Assembly (NCBI RefSeq): GCF_008802355.1
Contig: NZ_VZRA01000002.1
Span: 405,642-469,641 of the forward strand
Direction of reading: 5' to 3'
DNA from: Oryzomonas sagensis
GTDB taxonomy: Bacteria > Desulfobacterota > Desulfuromonadia > Geobacterales > Pseudopelobacteraceae
Length of the DNA: 64,000 bases
Below, in pieces: positions 25,544 to 34,141 of the stretch. The notes under the pieces were generated by a model. It was not told the origin of the DNA. It did no database searches and was given only the letters and a program-made list of their open reading frames with translations. The position numbers and the translations under genes are program-made. Positions within the stretch are counted from its first letter, which is position 1. Each line of letters starts with the position of its first letter.

Positions 25544-26167
25544 ATGTATTGTAAGTCCAGGAAGTTCGTTGCAGTGTGCAGCATCAGCAGTCTTCTCGTG
25601 GCGGGACTCGCTTCTGCCGGTTTAGCCGACTATTATTATGGTGGAAGGGACGACTCGCGCAACGGTTATGGTGAGCGGGAACACAGGACATATCCGACCC
25701 CCACACCGAGGCCTACTTCTACACCTGCTCCTACTCCGAAGCCTACTCCTACCCCGACTCCGAGGCCTACTCCTACCCCGACTCCGAGGCCTACTTCTAC
25801 CCCTGCACCGACTCCAACACCTACTCCGAAGCCGACTCCGACTCCGACCCCGGCTCCTACTCCAACTCCTACTCCGAAGCCGACTCCGACTCCGACCCCG
25901 GCTCCTACTCCTACTCCTACTCCGGCTCCTACTCCGACTCCGACACCGAAGCCGACGCCTACTCCTACTCCGGTCCCCACTCCGACCCCGGCTCCGACAC
26001 TCAGTTGGACTCAGTATAATGCCACCTGCGCTGGATGCCACGGCTCCTCGAAGCAGGGCGTGACCCTCGCCCAGGTCCAGGCGGCAATCGCTTCTAATCT
26101 CGGTGGCATGGGCTTCCTCTCCACCCTGAGTGTCGCCCAGCTTACCGCGATTGTCAGTGGTCAGTAA
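25544..26167 (+). CDS. PgcA-like extracellular cytochrome with Pro/Thr repeats
   Basis: 207 residues; ATG at 25544, GGAGG eight nt upstream. Signal peptide ([14 protein letters not shown]), an Arg/Tyr-rich start, then about 100 residues of PTPTP repeats (residues 52-153) with Lys, Arg and Ala as the only other residues, then a C-terminal cytochrome domain [17 protein letters not shown] with one CAGCH and MGFLSTLS (Met as possible sixth ligand). PgcA of Geobacter is an extracellular cytochrome with similar repeats used for Fe(III) oxide reduction and is under cGAMP riboswitch control; this version has one heme where PgcA has three. The repeats are also typical O-mannosylation targets. Confidence 0.82.
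   Translation: MYCKSRKFVAVCSISSLLVAGLASAGLADYYYGGRDDSRNGYGEREHRTYPTPTPRPTSTPAPTPKPTPTPTPRPTPTPTPRPTSTPAPTPTPTPKPTPTPTPAPTPTPTPKPTPTPTPAPTPTPTPAPTPTPTPKPTPTPTPVPTPTPAPTLSWTQYNATCAGCHGSSKQGVTLAQVQAAIASNLGGMGFLSTLSVAQLTAIVSGQ
25699..26001 (+). repeat. Pro-Thr coding microsatellite-like repeat
   Basis: Tandem CC(T/G/A)AC(T/C) codon pairs with internal longer periods of about 30-36 nt (TCCTACCCCGACTCCGAGGC and similar). Prone to slippage; repeat number is likely to vary between strains. Confidence 0.85.
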
Positions 26168-26261
26168 CCGTTCCCGCAGTTTTTGCGCCGCCGGTTTTCC
26201 GACCATGGCCCAACTGCCGGACAACTCGGCCTCTCAGACCTGCTGACGCCGGGATCACTCC

Positions 26262-26297
26262 GACCGGGAGAGCTGTACGGCTCTCCCGGTCTTTTCT
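26262..26297 (+). terminator. Rho-independent terminator after the PgcA-like gene
   Basis: Twelve-base-pair GACCGGGAGAGC stem (26262-26273 with 26280-26291) followed by TTTTCTC. Confidence 0.85.
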
Positions 26298-26378
26298 CAT
26301 CATGTATTGTTTGCATCGGGGCAGGCCAACGATAGAGTTGGGGAGGCAGGAAGGGAATTGTTTTATTGTGCCGCTTAT

Positions 26379-26407
26379 GGGACAATAAACTGTAAAAACA
26401 ATATAAT
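26379..26407 (+). promoter_or_regulatory. Promoter for riboswitch 3
   Basis: Perfect TATAAT (26402-26407) with a weak GGGACA (26379-26384) at 17-nt spacing, a few nt upstream of the riboswitch. Confidence 0.5.
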
Positions 26408-26413
26408 ATTGGC

Positions 26414-26527
26414 AGGATACACGATACTACTCAACCATCCGCAAGGGTGGGGCGGAAAGCCTACAGGGTCTCACCGAGACAGCCGGGATGCCGAAATATC
26501 TTTACCGATATGGGCCCCGGCTTTTTT
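26414..26527 (+). ncRNA. GEMM-I riboswitch 3 with terminator, before the O-mannosyltransferase gene
   Basis: Aptamer 26414-26493 shares AACCATCCGCAAGGGTGGGG, GGCGGAAAGCC, GTCTCACCGAGAC and AGCCGGG with copy 1 almost exactly, ending GATGCCG in place of GTTGCCG. The terminator stem AGCCGGG...CCCGGCT runs 26481-26527 and ends in TTTTTT. Same expected on-switch logic. The coding sequence starts 36 nt later. Confidence 0.9.
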
Positions 26528-26562
26528 ATTGGGCCTGCTGTTACTCACGAAGGGTTGAAAAG

Positions 26563-28998
26563 ATGAGCGGATTATTACGAGCATTTTTGACGACGCTCCT
26601 GCTGCTGATGACGTCCCCACTCCTTTTTGCCGGGGAGCCGCAATCCCCCGGCGGATCGCTGAGCGCGCACCAGTGGACGAAGTACGACTGGAACGCCGGC
26701 TCCGGCAGGAACGGCGCTGCCCGTTTCGAGATCGAGCGGGGGCAGGATGGCGTACAGCTCCAGATCGTTGCGTCAGCCCCCAACGATGCGCGTTTCGTAC
26801 ATGAAGTCGCTGTGGAGCCGCAGACGCTCTATCGCTTCGCCTGCCGGGCCCGTGGCGAACATATCGGATCAGGGGCCCGGGGGGCCGGAATCTCTGTTTC
26901 GGGTATCTTGGAGGGCTCCCCTGACATCAAGGGCAGCAGCACCGAATGGCAGACGCTGGAGTTTTACGGAAGGACGGGACCGGACCAGCATAAGCTCTTC
27001 GTTACGGTCGGTATCGGCGGATACGGGAGTCTGAACAGCGGCACGGCCCGGTTCAGGGACGTAACGGTGGAAAAGGTCGGCAACCCGCCGGCAGGCATCA
27101 CGATCGCCTCGTTGCAGCCACCGGCGTCTTCCGCGAGCCATGGCGGCACAGGGGGGGCTGTCATTGCCGCACTGGGCTGTTTCGGGGTCCTGCTCGTGGC
27201 GGCAGGCGTCATCCTCGGGCGCCGCAGCCAGGATGCGGGCGAAAGGGTGCCGGATATTCCTGCCACATCCGCTGCACCGCGGGAGAGGCTCGGGCGGCGC
27301 GACGTTGCCGTGATGGCGGCGCTGACGCTTGTCTGCCTGTCGGTTTCCCTCATCAATCTCGGCGGCCATGTCGCCCCGGAAACAGGCTGGCAAGCCGCGA
27401 AAGCCGGCGAAAGCGCGACCATCGAACTCGGCCGCGAGGTGGAGCTTTCCCGTATCTATTATTACTGCGGCATCAATGACAGAAGCGGCGACGGCAGCCG
27501 GTTCACCTTTGCCGTGCGCAACCCGGCCGGGGTCTTTGTCGATGTAACCACCTTCACCAAGGATAACTCGGGAGTCTGGAAATTCAGCGAGGTTGCCGCA
27601 CGGACCAGCGCCGTCCGCCTCACGGCAGACACCTCCGGCGGACGGCTGAATGAGATCGCCCTTATCGAAAAGGGGAGCCGGGCCCCATTGGCGGGCCTCA
27701 GGATCGCCCGGAAAAATGTCTCCGCCGCTGACCAGGGCAAAGTGGAAAACCTCATCGACGAGCAGTCGTCCTTCGAGTACGCGCCATCCTTTACGACCGG
27801 TTTCTACTTCGACGAAATCTATCACGCCCGGAGCGCCTGGGAGATGCTCCACCGGATCGAACCCTACGAGACGACCCACCCGCCGCTGGGCAAGCTCCTG
27901 ATCGCCTCGGGCATCGCCCTCTTCGGGATGAACCCTTTTGGCTGGCGGATCGTGGGGACGCTTTTCGGGGTCGCGTTGGTGCCGCTGATGTATCTCTTCG
28001 GCCTCAAGCTCTTCCGCAACCGCTTTTATGCCTTCAGCAGCGCATTTCTCTTGACGGTCGAATTCATGCGCTTCGCCCAGAGCCGTGTCGCGGTGATCGA
28101 TGTCTACGGGGTCTTCTTCATCCTGGTGATGTACTACGTCATCCTCGACCTGTTCCCGGAAGGGGGGGAACGTCCCCGACGGGATGTGAACCTGACGCTG
28201 CTGCTGGCAGGAGTCGCCTTCGGTATCGGGGCGGCCTGCAAGTGGATTGCGCTCTATGCCGGCTGCGGTGTGGCCCTGCTGGTAGTCCTTCGGACGGCAA
28301 CGGAGTTGCGGCAACGGGATTTCCCCGCGGTCTGGGGGGCGACCGGATTCCTCCTGCGCCGGTTTGCCGTCTGCCTGGTCGCATTCGGCGTGGTGCCGGC
28401 CCTGATCTATCTCCTGGCCTATGTGCCGTACCTGGCCCTGCCCGGTCCGGGGCACGATTTGATTGATGTCTTCCGCCTCCAGGCCCACATGCTGAACTAC
28501 CACCGGACGCTCCAGGCCACCCATCCCTTTTCCTCGCCCTGGTGGTCGTGGCCGTTGGACCTGCGGCCAATGTGGATGTACACCGGGGAGGGGCTCCCCG
28601 CCGGAACCGTCTCCACCATCGCTTCCTTCGGCAACCCCGCCATCTTCTGGTTGGGCATGCCTTGCGTCGTCTCCGCCGCCTTTTTTGCCGTGAAGAGACG
28701 CGACCCGAGGATGGGGGCCGTGCTGGCGGCGCTGCTCTTCCAGTACCTGCCGTGGGTCGGCATAAACCGGCTGGCGTTCATCTACCATTTTTTCTCCACG
28801 ATACCCTTTATGATCCTCTGCATCGTGGCGACCGTGAGGAGCCTGGAAGCAGGCCATCCGCGCTTCCGCGCCGCAACCTGGGGATATCTGGGTATCGCGG
28901 CCGGGCTCTTTATCATCTTTTACCCGGTCCTGTCGGGACTGCAGGTTCCGCAGGCCTATGTGGCCGCGCTCAGATGGCTTCCGACCTGGCTCTTTTAA
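26563..28998 (+). CDS. GT39-family protein O-mannosyltransferase-like membrane protein
   Basis: 811 residues; ATG at 26563 with AAGGG eight nt upstream. Signal/first helix (LLRAFLTTLLLLMTSPLLFA), a soluble N-terminal part of about 160 residues with a carbohydrate-binding-like beta fold (RFEIERGQDGVQLQIV...), a helix near 190-210, then a second discoidin-like segment, then a PMT (PF02366) core: FYFDEIYHARSAWEM with the acidic pair, THPPLGKLLIASGIALFG, about ten helices and a final YPVLSGLQVP. These enzymes move a sugar from polyprenyl-phosphate onto Ser/Thr of exported proteins. Directly behind riboswitch 3 and followed by a GT2 polyprenyl-phosphate sugar synthase. Confidence 0.88.
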   Translation: MSGLLRAFLTTLLLLMTSPLLFAGEPQSPGGSLSAHQWTKYDWNAGSGRNGAARFEIERGQDGVQLQIVASAPNDARFVHEVAVEPQTLYRFACRARGEHIGSGARGAGISVSGILEGSPDIKGSSTEWQTLEFYGRTGPDQHKLFVTVGIGGYGSLNSGTARFRDVTVEKVGNPPAGITIASLQPPASSASHGGTGGAVIAALGCFGVLLVAAGVILGRRSQDAGERVPDIPATSAAPRERLGRRDVAVMAALTLVCLSVSLINLGGHVAPETGWQAAKAGESATIELGREVELSRIYYYCGINDRSGDGSRFTFAVRNPAGVFVDVTTFTKDNSGVWKFSEVAARTSAVRLTADTSGGRLNEIALIEKGSRAPLAGLRIARKNVSAADQGKVENLIDEQSSFEYAPSFTTGFYFDEIYHARSAWEMLHRIEPYETTHPPLGKLLIASGIALFGMNPFGWRIVGTLFGVALVPLMYLFGLKLFRNRFYAFSSAFLLTVEFMRFAQSRVAVIDVYGVFFILVMYYVILDLFPEGGERPRRDVNLTLLLAGVAFGIGAACKWIALYAGCGVALLVVLRTATELRQRDFPAVWGATGFLLRRFAVCLVAFGVVPALIYLLAYVPYLALPGPGHDLIDVFRLQAHMLNYHRTLQATHPFSSPWWSWPLDLRPMWMYTGEGLPAGTVSTIASFGNPAIFWLGMPCVVSAAFFAVKRRDPRMGAVLAALLFQYLPWVGINRLAFIYHFFSTIPFMILCIVATVRSLEAGHPRFRAATWGYLGIAAGLFIIFYPVLSGLQVPQAYVAALRWLPTWLF

Positions 28999-29079
28999 CC
29001 GTTGCACCGCGTGAGCGGCACGCGACCTGATCAACAACCGTTGTTGCGGGGACAGGCCCGCATGAAGAAAGGCGATATT

Positions 29080-30084
29080 ATGAAAAAGACCGTAATTTCC
29101 GTAGTAGTCCCGGTATATAACGAAGAAGCGGTGATCCATGAATCCTATTCGCGGCTCAAGGGGGTCATGGAGGGGCTGGACGAACCCTATGAGGTGATCT
29201 TCGTCAATGACGGCAGCCGCGATGCCACTCCGGTCATCATTCGCGACATCTGCAAAAGCGACCCCACGGTCCGCCTGATCGATTTTGCCCGCAATTTCGG
29301 CCACCAGACCGCCATCACGGCCGGCATGGACTACGCCTCGGGCGACGCGGTGGTCGTCATCGATGCCGACCTCCAGGACCCCCCCGAGGTGATCCCGGAG
29401 ATGATCGCCACGTGGCGCGAGGGTTTTGATGTCGTCTACGGCCAGCGCGCCCAGCGCAAGGGCGAGACCCTCTTCAAACGCTTCACCTCGGCCGCCTTCT
29501 ACCGAATCCTCCAGAAGCTGACCGATGTGGAGATCCCGGTGGATACGGGGGATTTCCGCCTCATCGATCGCAAGGTGTGCGACGCCCTGAAGCGCGTCAA
29601 GGAACGCAACCGCTATGTGCGCGGGATCATCAGCTGGCTCGGGTTCAGGCAGACCGGCGTGGAGTTCGTCCGGGAAAAGCGCTTTGCGGGCGAGACCAAG
29701 TATCCGCTCAAGAAGATGCTCCGTTTTGCCTTCGACGCCATTACCTCGTTTTCCTACAAACCGTTGAAGGTGGCGACGTATATCGGGAGCACCGTCTCCC
29801 TCGGCGGGTTCGCCTACCTCCTGGTGGTGCTCTACCTGAAGCTCTTCACCACCGCGACGGTGACCGGCTGGGCATCCATGATGGCGGTGACCCTTTTCTT
29901 CAACGGCGTGGTCCTGATGATGCTGGGGATCATCGGCGAGTATATCGGCAGGATCTATGACGAGGCCAAGGGGCGTCCGCTCTACGTGGTGCGGGAAGAA
30001 GTGAACTTTGCCCGGGCCGAGACGCCGGCGAAAGCGGTAGTCATCCCCGAGAAGGATGAGGAGCATTACCCCCTGGCGGCCTGA
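29080..30084 (+). CDS. GT2 polyprenyl-phosphate sugar synthase (DPM/ArnC/GtrB-like)
   Basis: 334 residues from the second of two in-frame ATGs (29062 and 29080; AAAGG precedes 29080 by seven nt). GT-A signatures: VVVPVYNEEAVI, FVNDGSRD, ARNFGHQTAITAG, VVIDADLQDPPEVI with a DAD metal site, DTGDFRLIDR, and two C-terminal helices (ATYIGSTVSLGGFAYLLVVLYL and SMMAVTLFFNGVVLMMLGIIG). It should load mannose, glucose or a related sugar from a nucleotide donor onto undecaprenyl phosphate, the donor the GT39 enzyme upstream needs. The two likely share a transcript. Its last 19 nt overlap the convergent gene on the other strand. Confidence 0.88.
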   Translation: MKKTVISVVVPVYNEEAVIHESYSRLKGVMEGLDEPYEVIFVNDGSRDATPVIIRDICKSDPTVRLIDFARNFGHQTAITAGMDYASGDAVVVIDADLQDPPEVIPEMIATWREGFDVVYGQRAQRKGETLFKRFTSAAFYRILQKLTDVEIPVDTGDFRLIDRKVCDALKRVKERNRYVRGIISWLGFRQTGVEFVREKRFAGETKYPLKKMLRFAFDAITSFSYKPLKVATYIGSTVSLGGFAYLLVVLYLKLFTTATVTGWASMMAVTLFFNGVVLMMLGIIGEYIGRIYDEAKGRPLYVVREEVNFARAETPAKAVVIPEKDEEHYPLAA

Positions 30085-31409
30085 TCCGGGTCAGGGAGAG
30101 TTTGGGCGACGTAGCGTCGGTATCCGGCCCGAACGAGCAGCAGCCAGAGGATCAGGTTGACCAGGGATACCGTCAGCAAGAGCGGGTCGAGCCGCGGGAC
30201 GGCATAGATGTTGTCGTGGCTGAACGCCAGAACTTGGGCTGCGTTGAGGAACTGGGTCGTGCTGAACCCGGCGAAGAGGAGCAGGGCCAGCCGGTCGCGG
30301 CTCATGATATGGAACCCCAGGGCCAGGGCCAGGGCGGGGAAGAGGTAACGTTCGTGCATCTTCGCCGACATGACGAAGACCGATGCCGAGAGGAACAGGG
30401 GCGCATACCAGAGGCGGGACGGCGCTTGGCCGCGCAGCATGACCGCGGTCGTGAAGAGTACGGTCCCGACGATGAAGATGTTGCCCCAGGCACCGTAGGA
30501 GAGGAAGAGGAACCGCTGTCCCACGGGTGCGATGTTCCCGCCGGTCAGGGCGAACAGGTTGAAGGCATTGAGGGTGGCGTAGGGATAGGAGGCCAGGGTG
30601 CTGACGTATTTGGAGATGATCCAGCCAGGGCTTTCGTTCAGGGCAAAGGGGAGGATGACCAGGCAGAAAACGGCGATCGCCGTGCCGCTGAACACCAGGA
30701 AATCCGCCATGGCATGCCGTTCGCGGCGCAGGAACCGGGTGCCGAACCAGAGGAGCGGGAGGGGGGCGAAGATAAGAGCCTGAGGTTTGATCAGGAGCGC
30801 CGCGGCAAAAGAGGCCCCGGCCCCGGCCGGGCTGGTTTCCAGCAGCATCACCCCCAAGAGGATCGGAAGCGTCAGGACGCTGTCCACCTGCCCCCAGACC
30901 GCCGAGTCGAGGATGACGGCGGGATTGAACGCGTAGAGCGCCGCCGGAAACCATGCGGCAGTGGCGTTCCCGTAGCGGCGACCGAGGCGAAAGAACAGCC
31001 CTGCGGTGGCGATGTCCGCCAGGATTGCCGGAAGCTTGAGCAGTACCAGAAAAACGGGGGTGTCGAAATCGATCCCCAGCGCAAGCCGCAGTTTGCCGAC
31101 CAGCCAGAGCAGATAGATATAGCCGGGAGGGTAGTCGGCGAAGTAGCCGGGGGAGTAGAAGGAGGTCAGGCCGTCGGCTGCGTGCGCCGCCCAGGCGCTG
31201 AAGGTCCCGATGTCGGCGGCGTAGCCTCTGGTCGTTGCCGCCAATGCCACCCGCAGCAGCGCGGCTCCGGTCAGGAGCAGGGTCAAGGTGCTGCCAAGGG
31301 ACGCGGGCGCTTCCGTTTTATGACGATCCGCCCTCCCGGCCGCCATCCAGGCCCCCAAGAGGAAGATCCCGCAGCAGAGCGACGTTATAACCCACCATTC
31401 CCCTGTCAT
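30066..31409 (-). CDS. GT-C family membrane glycosyltransferase (DUF2029/mannosyltransferase-like)
   Basis: 447 residues, with 10-12 membrane helices. A GYAADIGTFSAWA acidic motif after the first helices and FNPAVILDSAVWGQVDSVLTLP match GT-C lipid-linked sugar transferases of the PIG-M/DUF2029 group; a C-terminal MSAKMHERYLFPAL motif is also typical. Substrate unknown; likely uses the polyprenyl-phosphate sugar made by the GT2 enzyme. Followed upstream in the same strand by a GtrA gene 12 nt away. Its 3' end overlaps the GT2 gene tail by 19 nt in convergent orientation. Confidence 0.8.
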   Translation of the reverse strand: MTGEWWVITSLCCGIFLLGAWMAAGRADRHKTEAPASLGSTLTLLLTGAALLRVALAATTRGYAADIGTFSAWAAHAADGLTSFYSPGYFADYPPGYIYLLWLVGKLRLALGIDFDTPVFLVLLKLPAILADIATAGLFFRLGRRYGNATAAWFPAALYAFNPAVILDSAVWGQVDSVLTLPILLGVMLLETSPAGAGASFAAALLIKPQALIFAPLPLLWFGTRFLRRERHAMADFLVFSGTAIAVFCLVILPFALNESPGWIISKYVSTLASYPYATLNAFNLFALTGGNIAPVGQRFLFLSYGAWGNIFIVGTVLFTTAVMLRGQAPSRLWYAPLFLSASVFVMSAKMHERYLFPALALALGFHIMSRDRLALLLFAGFSTTQFLNAAQVLAFSHDNIYAVPRLDPLLLTVSLVNLILWLLLVRAGYRRYVAQTLPDPDQAARG

Positions 31410-31421
31410 GTGACCTCCCGT

Positions 31422-31817
31422 CTATCTGAATACCCAGAGTTTGTTGCCCAGAAAATTTGCCGCCAGGGCGGTGACGGTCGCTCCTCCTTTGGCCGCAGCC
31501 AGCCCCAGGCCGGCCGCGTCGTGGAGCAGGCTGAGTGCAATGACCGAAATCCCCAGCGAGACCAGGTTTACGGTTGCGAAACGGATGACCTCGGCATAAG
31601 AGAGGCCGCAGGAGCGAAATGTCCAGACTTTGTTGAGCAGATAGCTGTTGGCGGCTCCACAGGAGTAGGAAACCACCTGCGCCGGCACGTAGGGGATGCC
31701 AGCCCGTGTCAGCAGGAAAAAGATCACGACGTCGACCCCCGTATTCAACAGGCCGACGAGCACAAATTTTATGAATTCACCGATCTGGTGATGATGTCGC
31801 GCGATGAGTTGTCTCAT
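31422..31817 (-). CDS. GtrA-family membrane protein (putative lipid-linked sugar flippase)
   Basis: 131 residues from the ATG at 31817, four helices: FIKFVLVGLLNTGVDVVIFFLLTR, PAQVVSYSCGAANSYLLNKVWTF, EVIRFATVNLVSLGISVIALSLL, GATVTALAANFLGNKLWVF (in parts). The GxxNTxxD, NSYLLNKxWTFR and NFLGNKLWVFR motifs are the GtrA/DPMS-3 hallmark. GtrA helps polyprenyl-phosphate sugars cross the membrane, fitting with the GT2 and GT-C neighbours. The ribosome site for 31817 is weak; a TTG at 31871 in the same frame is another possibility. Confidence 0.82.
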   Translation of the reverse strand: MRQLIARHHHQIGEFIKFVLVGLLNTGVDVVIFFLLTRAGIPYVPAQVVSYSCGAANSYLLNKVWTFRSCGLSYAEVIRFATVNLVSLGISVIALSLLHDAAGLGLAAAKGGATVTALAANFLGNKLWVFR

Positions 31818-31900
31818 GGGTACTCGTTGTGCGTACTGTCGGAAAATGCCTCGGGTGCGGAAAATCCGCAATTCCCCTCATGCGCAACCATGGCCGGTTG

Positions 31901-34141
31901 TTATTCCGTATTCTTCGTAATGACGGCCTTCAAACCCTGTTTTTCCAGTCTTGCCCCATACTCCGCGGCCGCCTCCCGTGGGGATGCAAAATTGCCGACC
32001 GTAAGCAGAAACGTCGAAATCTGAACGGTATCATTTTTGAGAACGGTTGTGACGCCGAGAGCTGCGAGTCGCTCCTGCTCAATACTGGCCTGTTTCTGAT
32101 TGCGGTATGAGCCGGCATACACGGTGAATGTCCCCTCCTTGTCTTTTATGGCAAACCCTTCCGCCTTGAACCTGCGCAGCCTGCCAATCTCCCGCTGGGC
32201 CATTTTCCGATCCGCATGGTCGGCGATATGGAGGCGAATGAACGCTTCCGTTTTCGTCGGCCCGCGTTTTACGAGCGGTGTGAGCCCTGCGCGCTTTATC
32301 CTCCTTACGGCATCGGCCATGGCGGACTTTGTCTCGTATTCGCCGATGGTGAGCGTGTACCTGTGGGGGGCGGCAGGGGCCGGCGCAGGTGCGGTGGCGG
32401 GTGGCTTCACCTTATCGCCCGTTGTCGGTTTCTGCTCCGTGATACTCGCTGCCGGCGTAGCGGAAGGCGCAACCTTTGGGGGGTGGGGCTCTCCCTGCAC
32501 TGCCGGCGATGCTGGCGATACCGGCGGAGCGGCGGGTGGGGGAGGCTCTACCAGGAGGGCCGGATTCTGCTGTTGGCCCCCTGTCAGTTTATCCGGATGG
32601 GAGGTGTCGATGTGAATGCCGTGGCGATCGAGGAGCAACCCCGCATCCTTCCAGAGCTTGGTTACGGCATTGGAAAAGGTTTCGGATGCTTCCAGTTGCG
32701 CATTGCGGGCGGAATTCCAGTCGTTTTCGGCATTCAGGACATCCTGGAGCGTGGCGCTGCCGGCCTGGTTGTTCTTGCGGTATTCCGCGAGGCGTTGCTC
32801 GGCCAGCTGACTCGACCTGTCGGACAATTGCATCTGCAGGCGTGCCGATATGAGCGCCCGCATGTCGGACCCGACGTCGTTGCGGATCTTCCACGACAGG
32901 GCCCTGATCTGATCCTGGACCTGTTCGGTCCTGATCCTGCTCTTGCGGTAGTCGTTCGCCGCGGCCGTGTTGCCCAGCGGTACGCTGAATTGCATGCCGA
33001 CATTCCAGTAGCTGCCCGGATGGCCCCCGATCTGCTGATAACTTTCGCCGAAGTGGAATCCTGACCCGGTGAGCCCGCCACCGCCGGTGAGCGAGAGATC
33101 CGGCCACGACTGGCGCCGGTTGACCCGCTCCTGCAGTTGGGCTGTTTTGAGGCTCAAATGCAGCTGTTTCAGGTCGCTGCGATATTCCAGAGCCGCCTTG
33201 ACCGCCTGTTCGTCCGTTTCCTGCGGTTCGTCCCGGGAAGGGGGATCGCTGGGAATGATCTGGGTCGGCGAGTCCAGGCCGATCAGGTAACGGAAGTTAA
33301 TCTCCTGATCCTTGACACTGCGCGAAGCCTCGACAAGATCTTTCCGGCGTTGGGCAACGGCAAATTCCGCGTTGGCGAGCTCCATACCCTGAACAGGTTC
33401 CGGCGTCGATTTTTTCCTGACCTCGTCCAGAAGCTTCTGGGCCGACGTCAGGGCGGCCACCCGCGTTTCCATAGTCTGCCGCAGGACATAGAGGTGATTG
33501 TAGGCAGTGATGACATTGGAAACCATTTCCATGGTGGTGGCGCGAAACCGTTCCAGGGAATCCTGCTGGGTGCTGGCCGCCAGGGTGATGTTCAGCTCCA
33601 CGACTTCCCGGCCGGCATTCTTCAACAGCGGCAGGGTAAGGGTGAGGCCGGCCGTGGATTGCCAGTTCTTCGAGGCCGCCCCGGAGCTGTCAACGCTGAA
33701 GTAACCGGTCTGGGTTGTGGCGCCAATGCTGCCTCCGGTGGGGAGGTTCTGGGTCACGCCGACCGTGGCATTCAAGGTCCTGGCCGAAAAGAAGGGATCC
33801 CCCGGAATGGCCGTAACCCCGCCGGTACCGGTGGCGCTCAAGACCGGGTTGTAGATGCCCCAGCTCCTGGCGGTGTCGGTTTCGGCCATTTTGAAGTTAA
33901 GAGCCTCGATCCGCAGGTCGATATTCCTGTAGACGGCCAGGGCAACGGCGTATCCCCGCGAAAGAAAAAGTTGCGGGGGCGGCTGGCCTGTCCTCTCTGC
34001 ATTTTGAGGACTGGCGGCTAGCGCAGAGGGGACCGTTGACGGGGGGGGGGAGGGCACATCGGCTGCCTGGGCATGGGGTAACATGGGGCTGAAGACCAGC
34101 AGCGACAAGCATGCCAACATCTGTTTGGCTGGAGCAATCAT
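31901..34141 (-). CDS. TolC-family outer-membrane protein fused to SPOR domains
   Basis: 746 residues. Signal peptide ending HAQAAD, a Pro/Ser linker, then an outer-membrane efflux (OEP) domain from about 60 to 500: LFLSRGYAVALAVYRNIDLRIEALN, two halves with long amphipathic coils and SWPDLSLTGGGGLTGSGF and VPLGNTAAANDYRKSRI strand regions. A Pro/Ala/Thr linker (about 540-595) leads to two C-terminal SPOR-like units (YTLTIGEYETKSAMADAVRRI; GTFTVYAGSYRNQKQASIEQERL). SPOR domains bind peptidoglycan lacking stem peptides and often sit at the septum, so this exporter may be anchored to the wall. No matching inner-membrane pump is in the window. Confidence 0.82.
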   Translation of the reverse strand: MIAPAKQMLACLSLLVFSPMLPHAQAADVPSPPPSTVPSALAASPQNAERTGQPPPQLFLSRGYAVALAVYRNIDLRIEALNFKMAETDTARSWGIYNPVLSATGTGGVTAIPGDPFFSARTLNATVGVTQNLPTGGSIGATTQTGYFSVDSSGAASKNWQSTAGLTLTLPLLKNAGREVVELNITLAASTQQDSLERFRATTMEMVSNVITAYNHLYVLRQTMETRVAALTSAQKLLDEVRKKSTPEPVQGMELANAEFAVAQRRKDLVEASRSVKDQEINFRYLIGLDSPTQIIPSDPPSRDEPQETDEQAVKAALEYRSDLKQLHLSLKTAQLQERVNRRQSWPDLSLTGGGGLTGSGFHFGESYQQIGGHPGSYWNVGMQFSVPLGNTAAANDYRKSRIRTEQVQDQIRALSWKIRNDVGSDMRALISARLQMQLSDRSSQLAEQRLAEYRKNNQAGSATLQDVLNAENDWNSARNAQLEASETFSNAVTKLWKDAGLLLDRHGIHIDTSHPDKLTGGQQQNPALLVEPPPPAAPPVSPASPAVQGEPHPPKVAPSATPAASITEQKPTTGDKVKPPATAPAPAPAAPHRYTLTIGEYETKSAMADAVRRIKRAGLTPLVKRGPTKTEAFIRLHIADHADRKMAQREIGRLRRFKAEGFAIKDKEGTFTVYAGSYRNQKQASIEQERLAALGVTTVLKNDTVQISTFLLTVGNFASPREAAAEYGARLEKQGLKAVITKNTE

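Larger units (their letters stand above)
26168..26562. other. Intergenic region with terminator, promoter and riboswitch 3
   Basis: 395 nt between the cytochrome and the O-mannosyltransferase genes. It holds the terminator at 26262-26297, a promoter at 26379-26407 and the riboswitch at 26414-26527; no gene is supported. Confidence 0.7.

Noticed and set aside
25699-26001. Regular repeats that might be taken for a CRISPR array
   Set aside because: The repeats are in-frame Pro/Thr codons of the cytochrome with no unique spacers and no cas genes nearby.
26869-30066. 1065-residue open frame on the minus strand
   Set aside because: It is antisense to the GT39 and GT2 genes, has His/Asp/Glu/Gly-rich shadow composition, no ribosome site and no recognisable domain.
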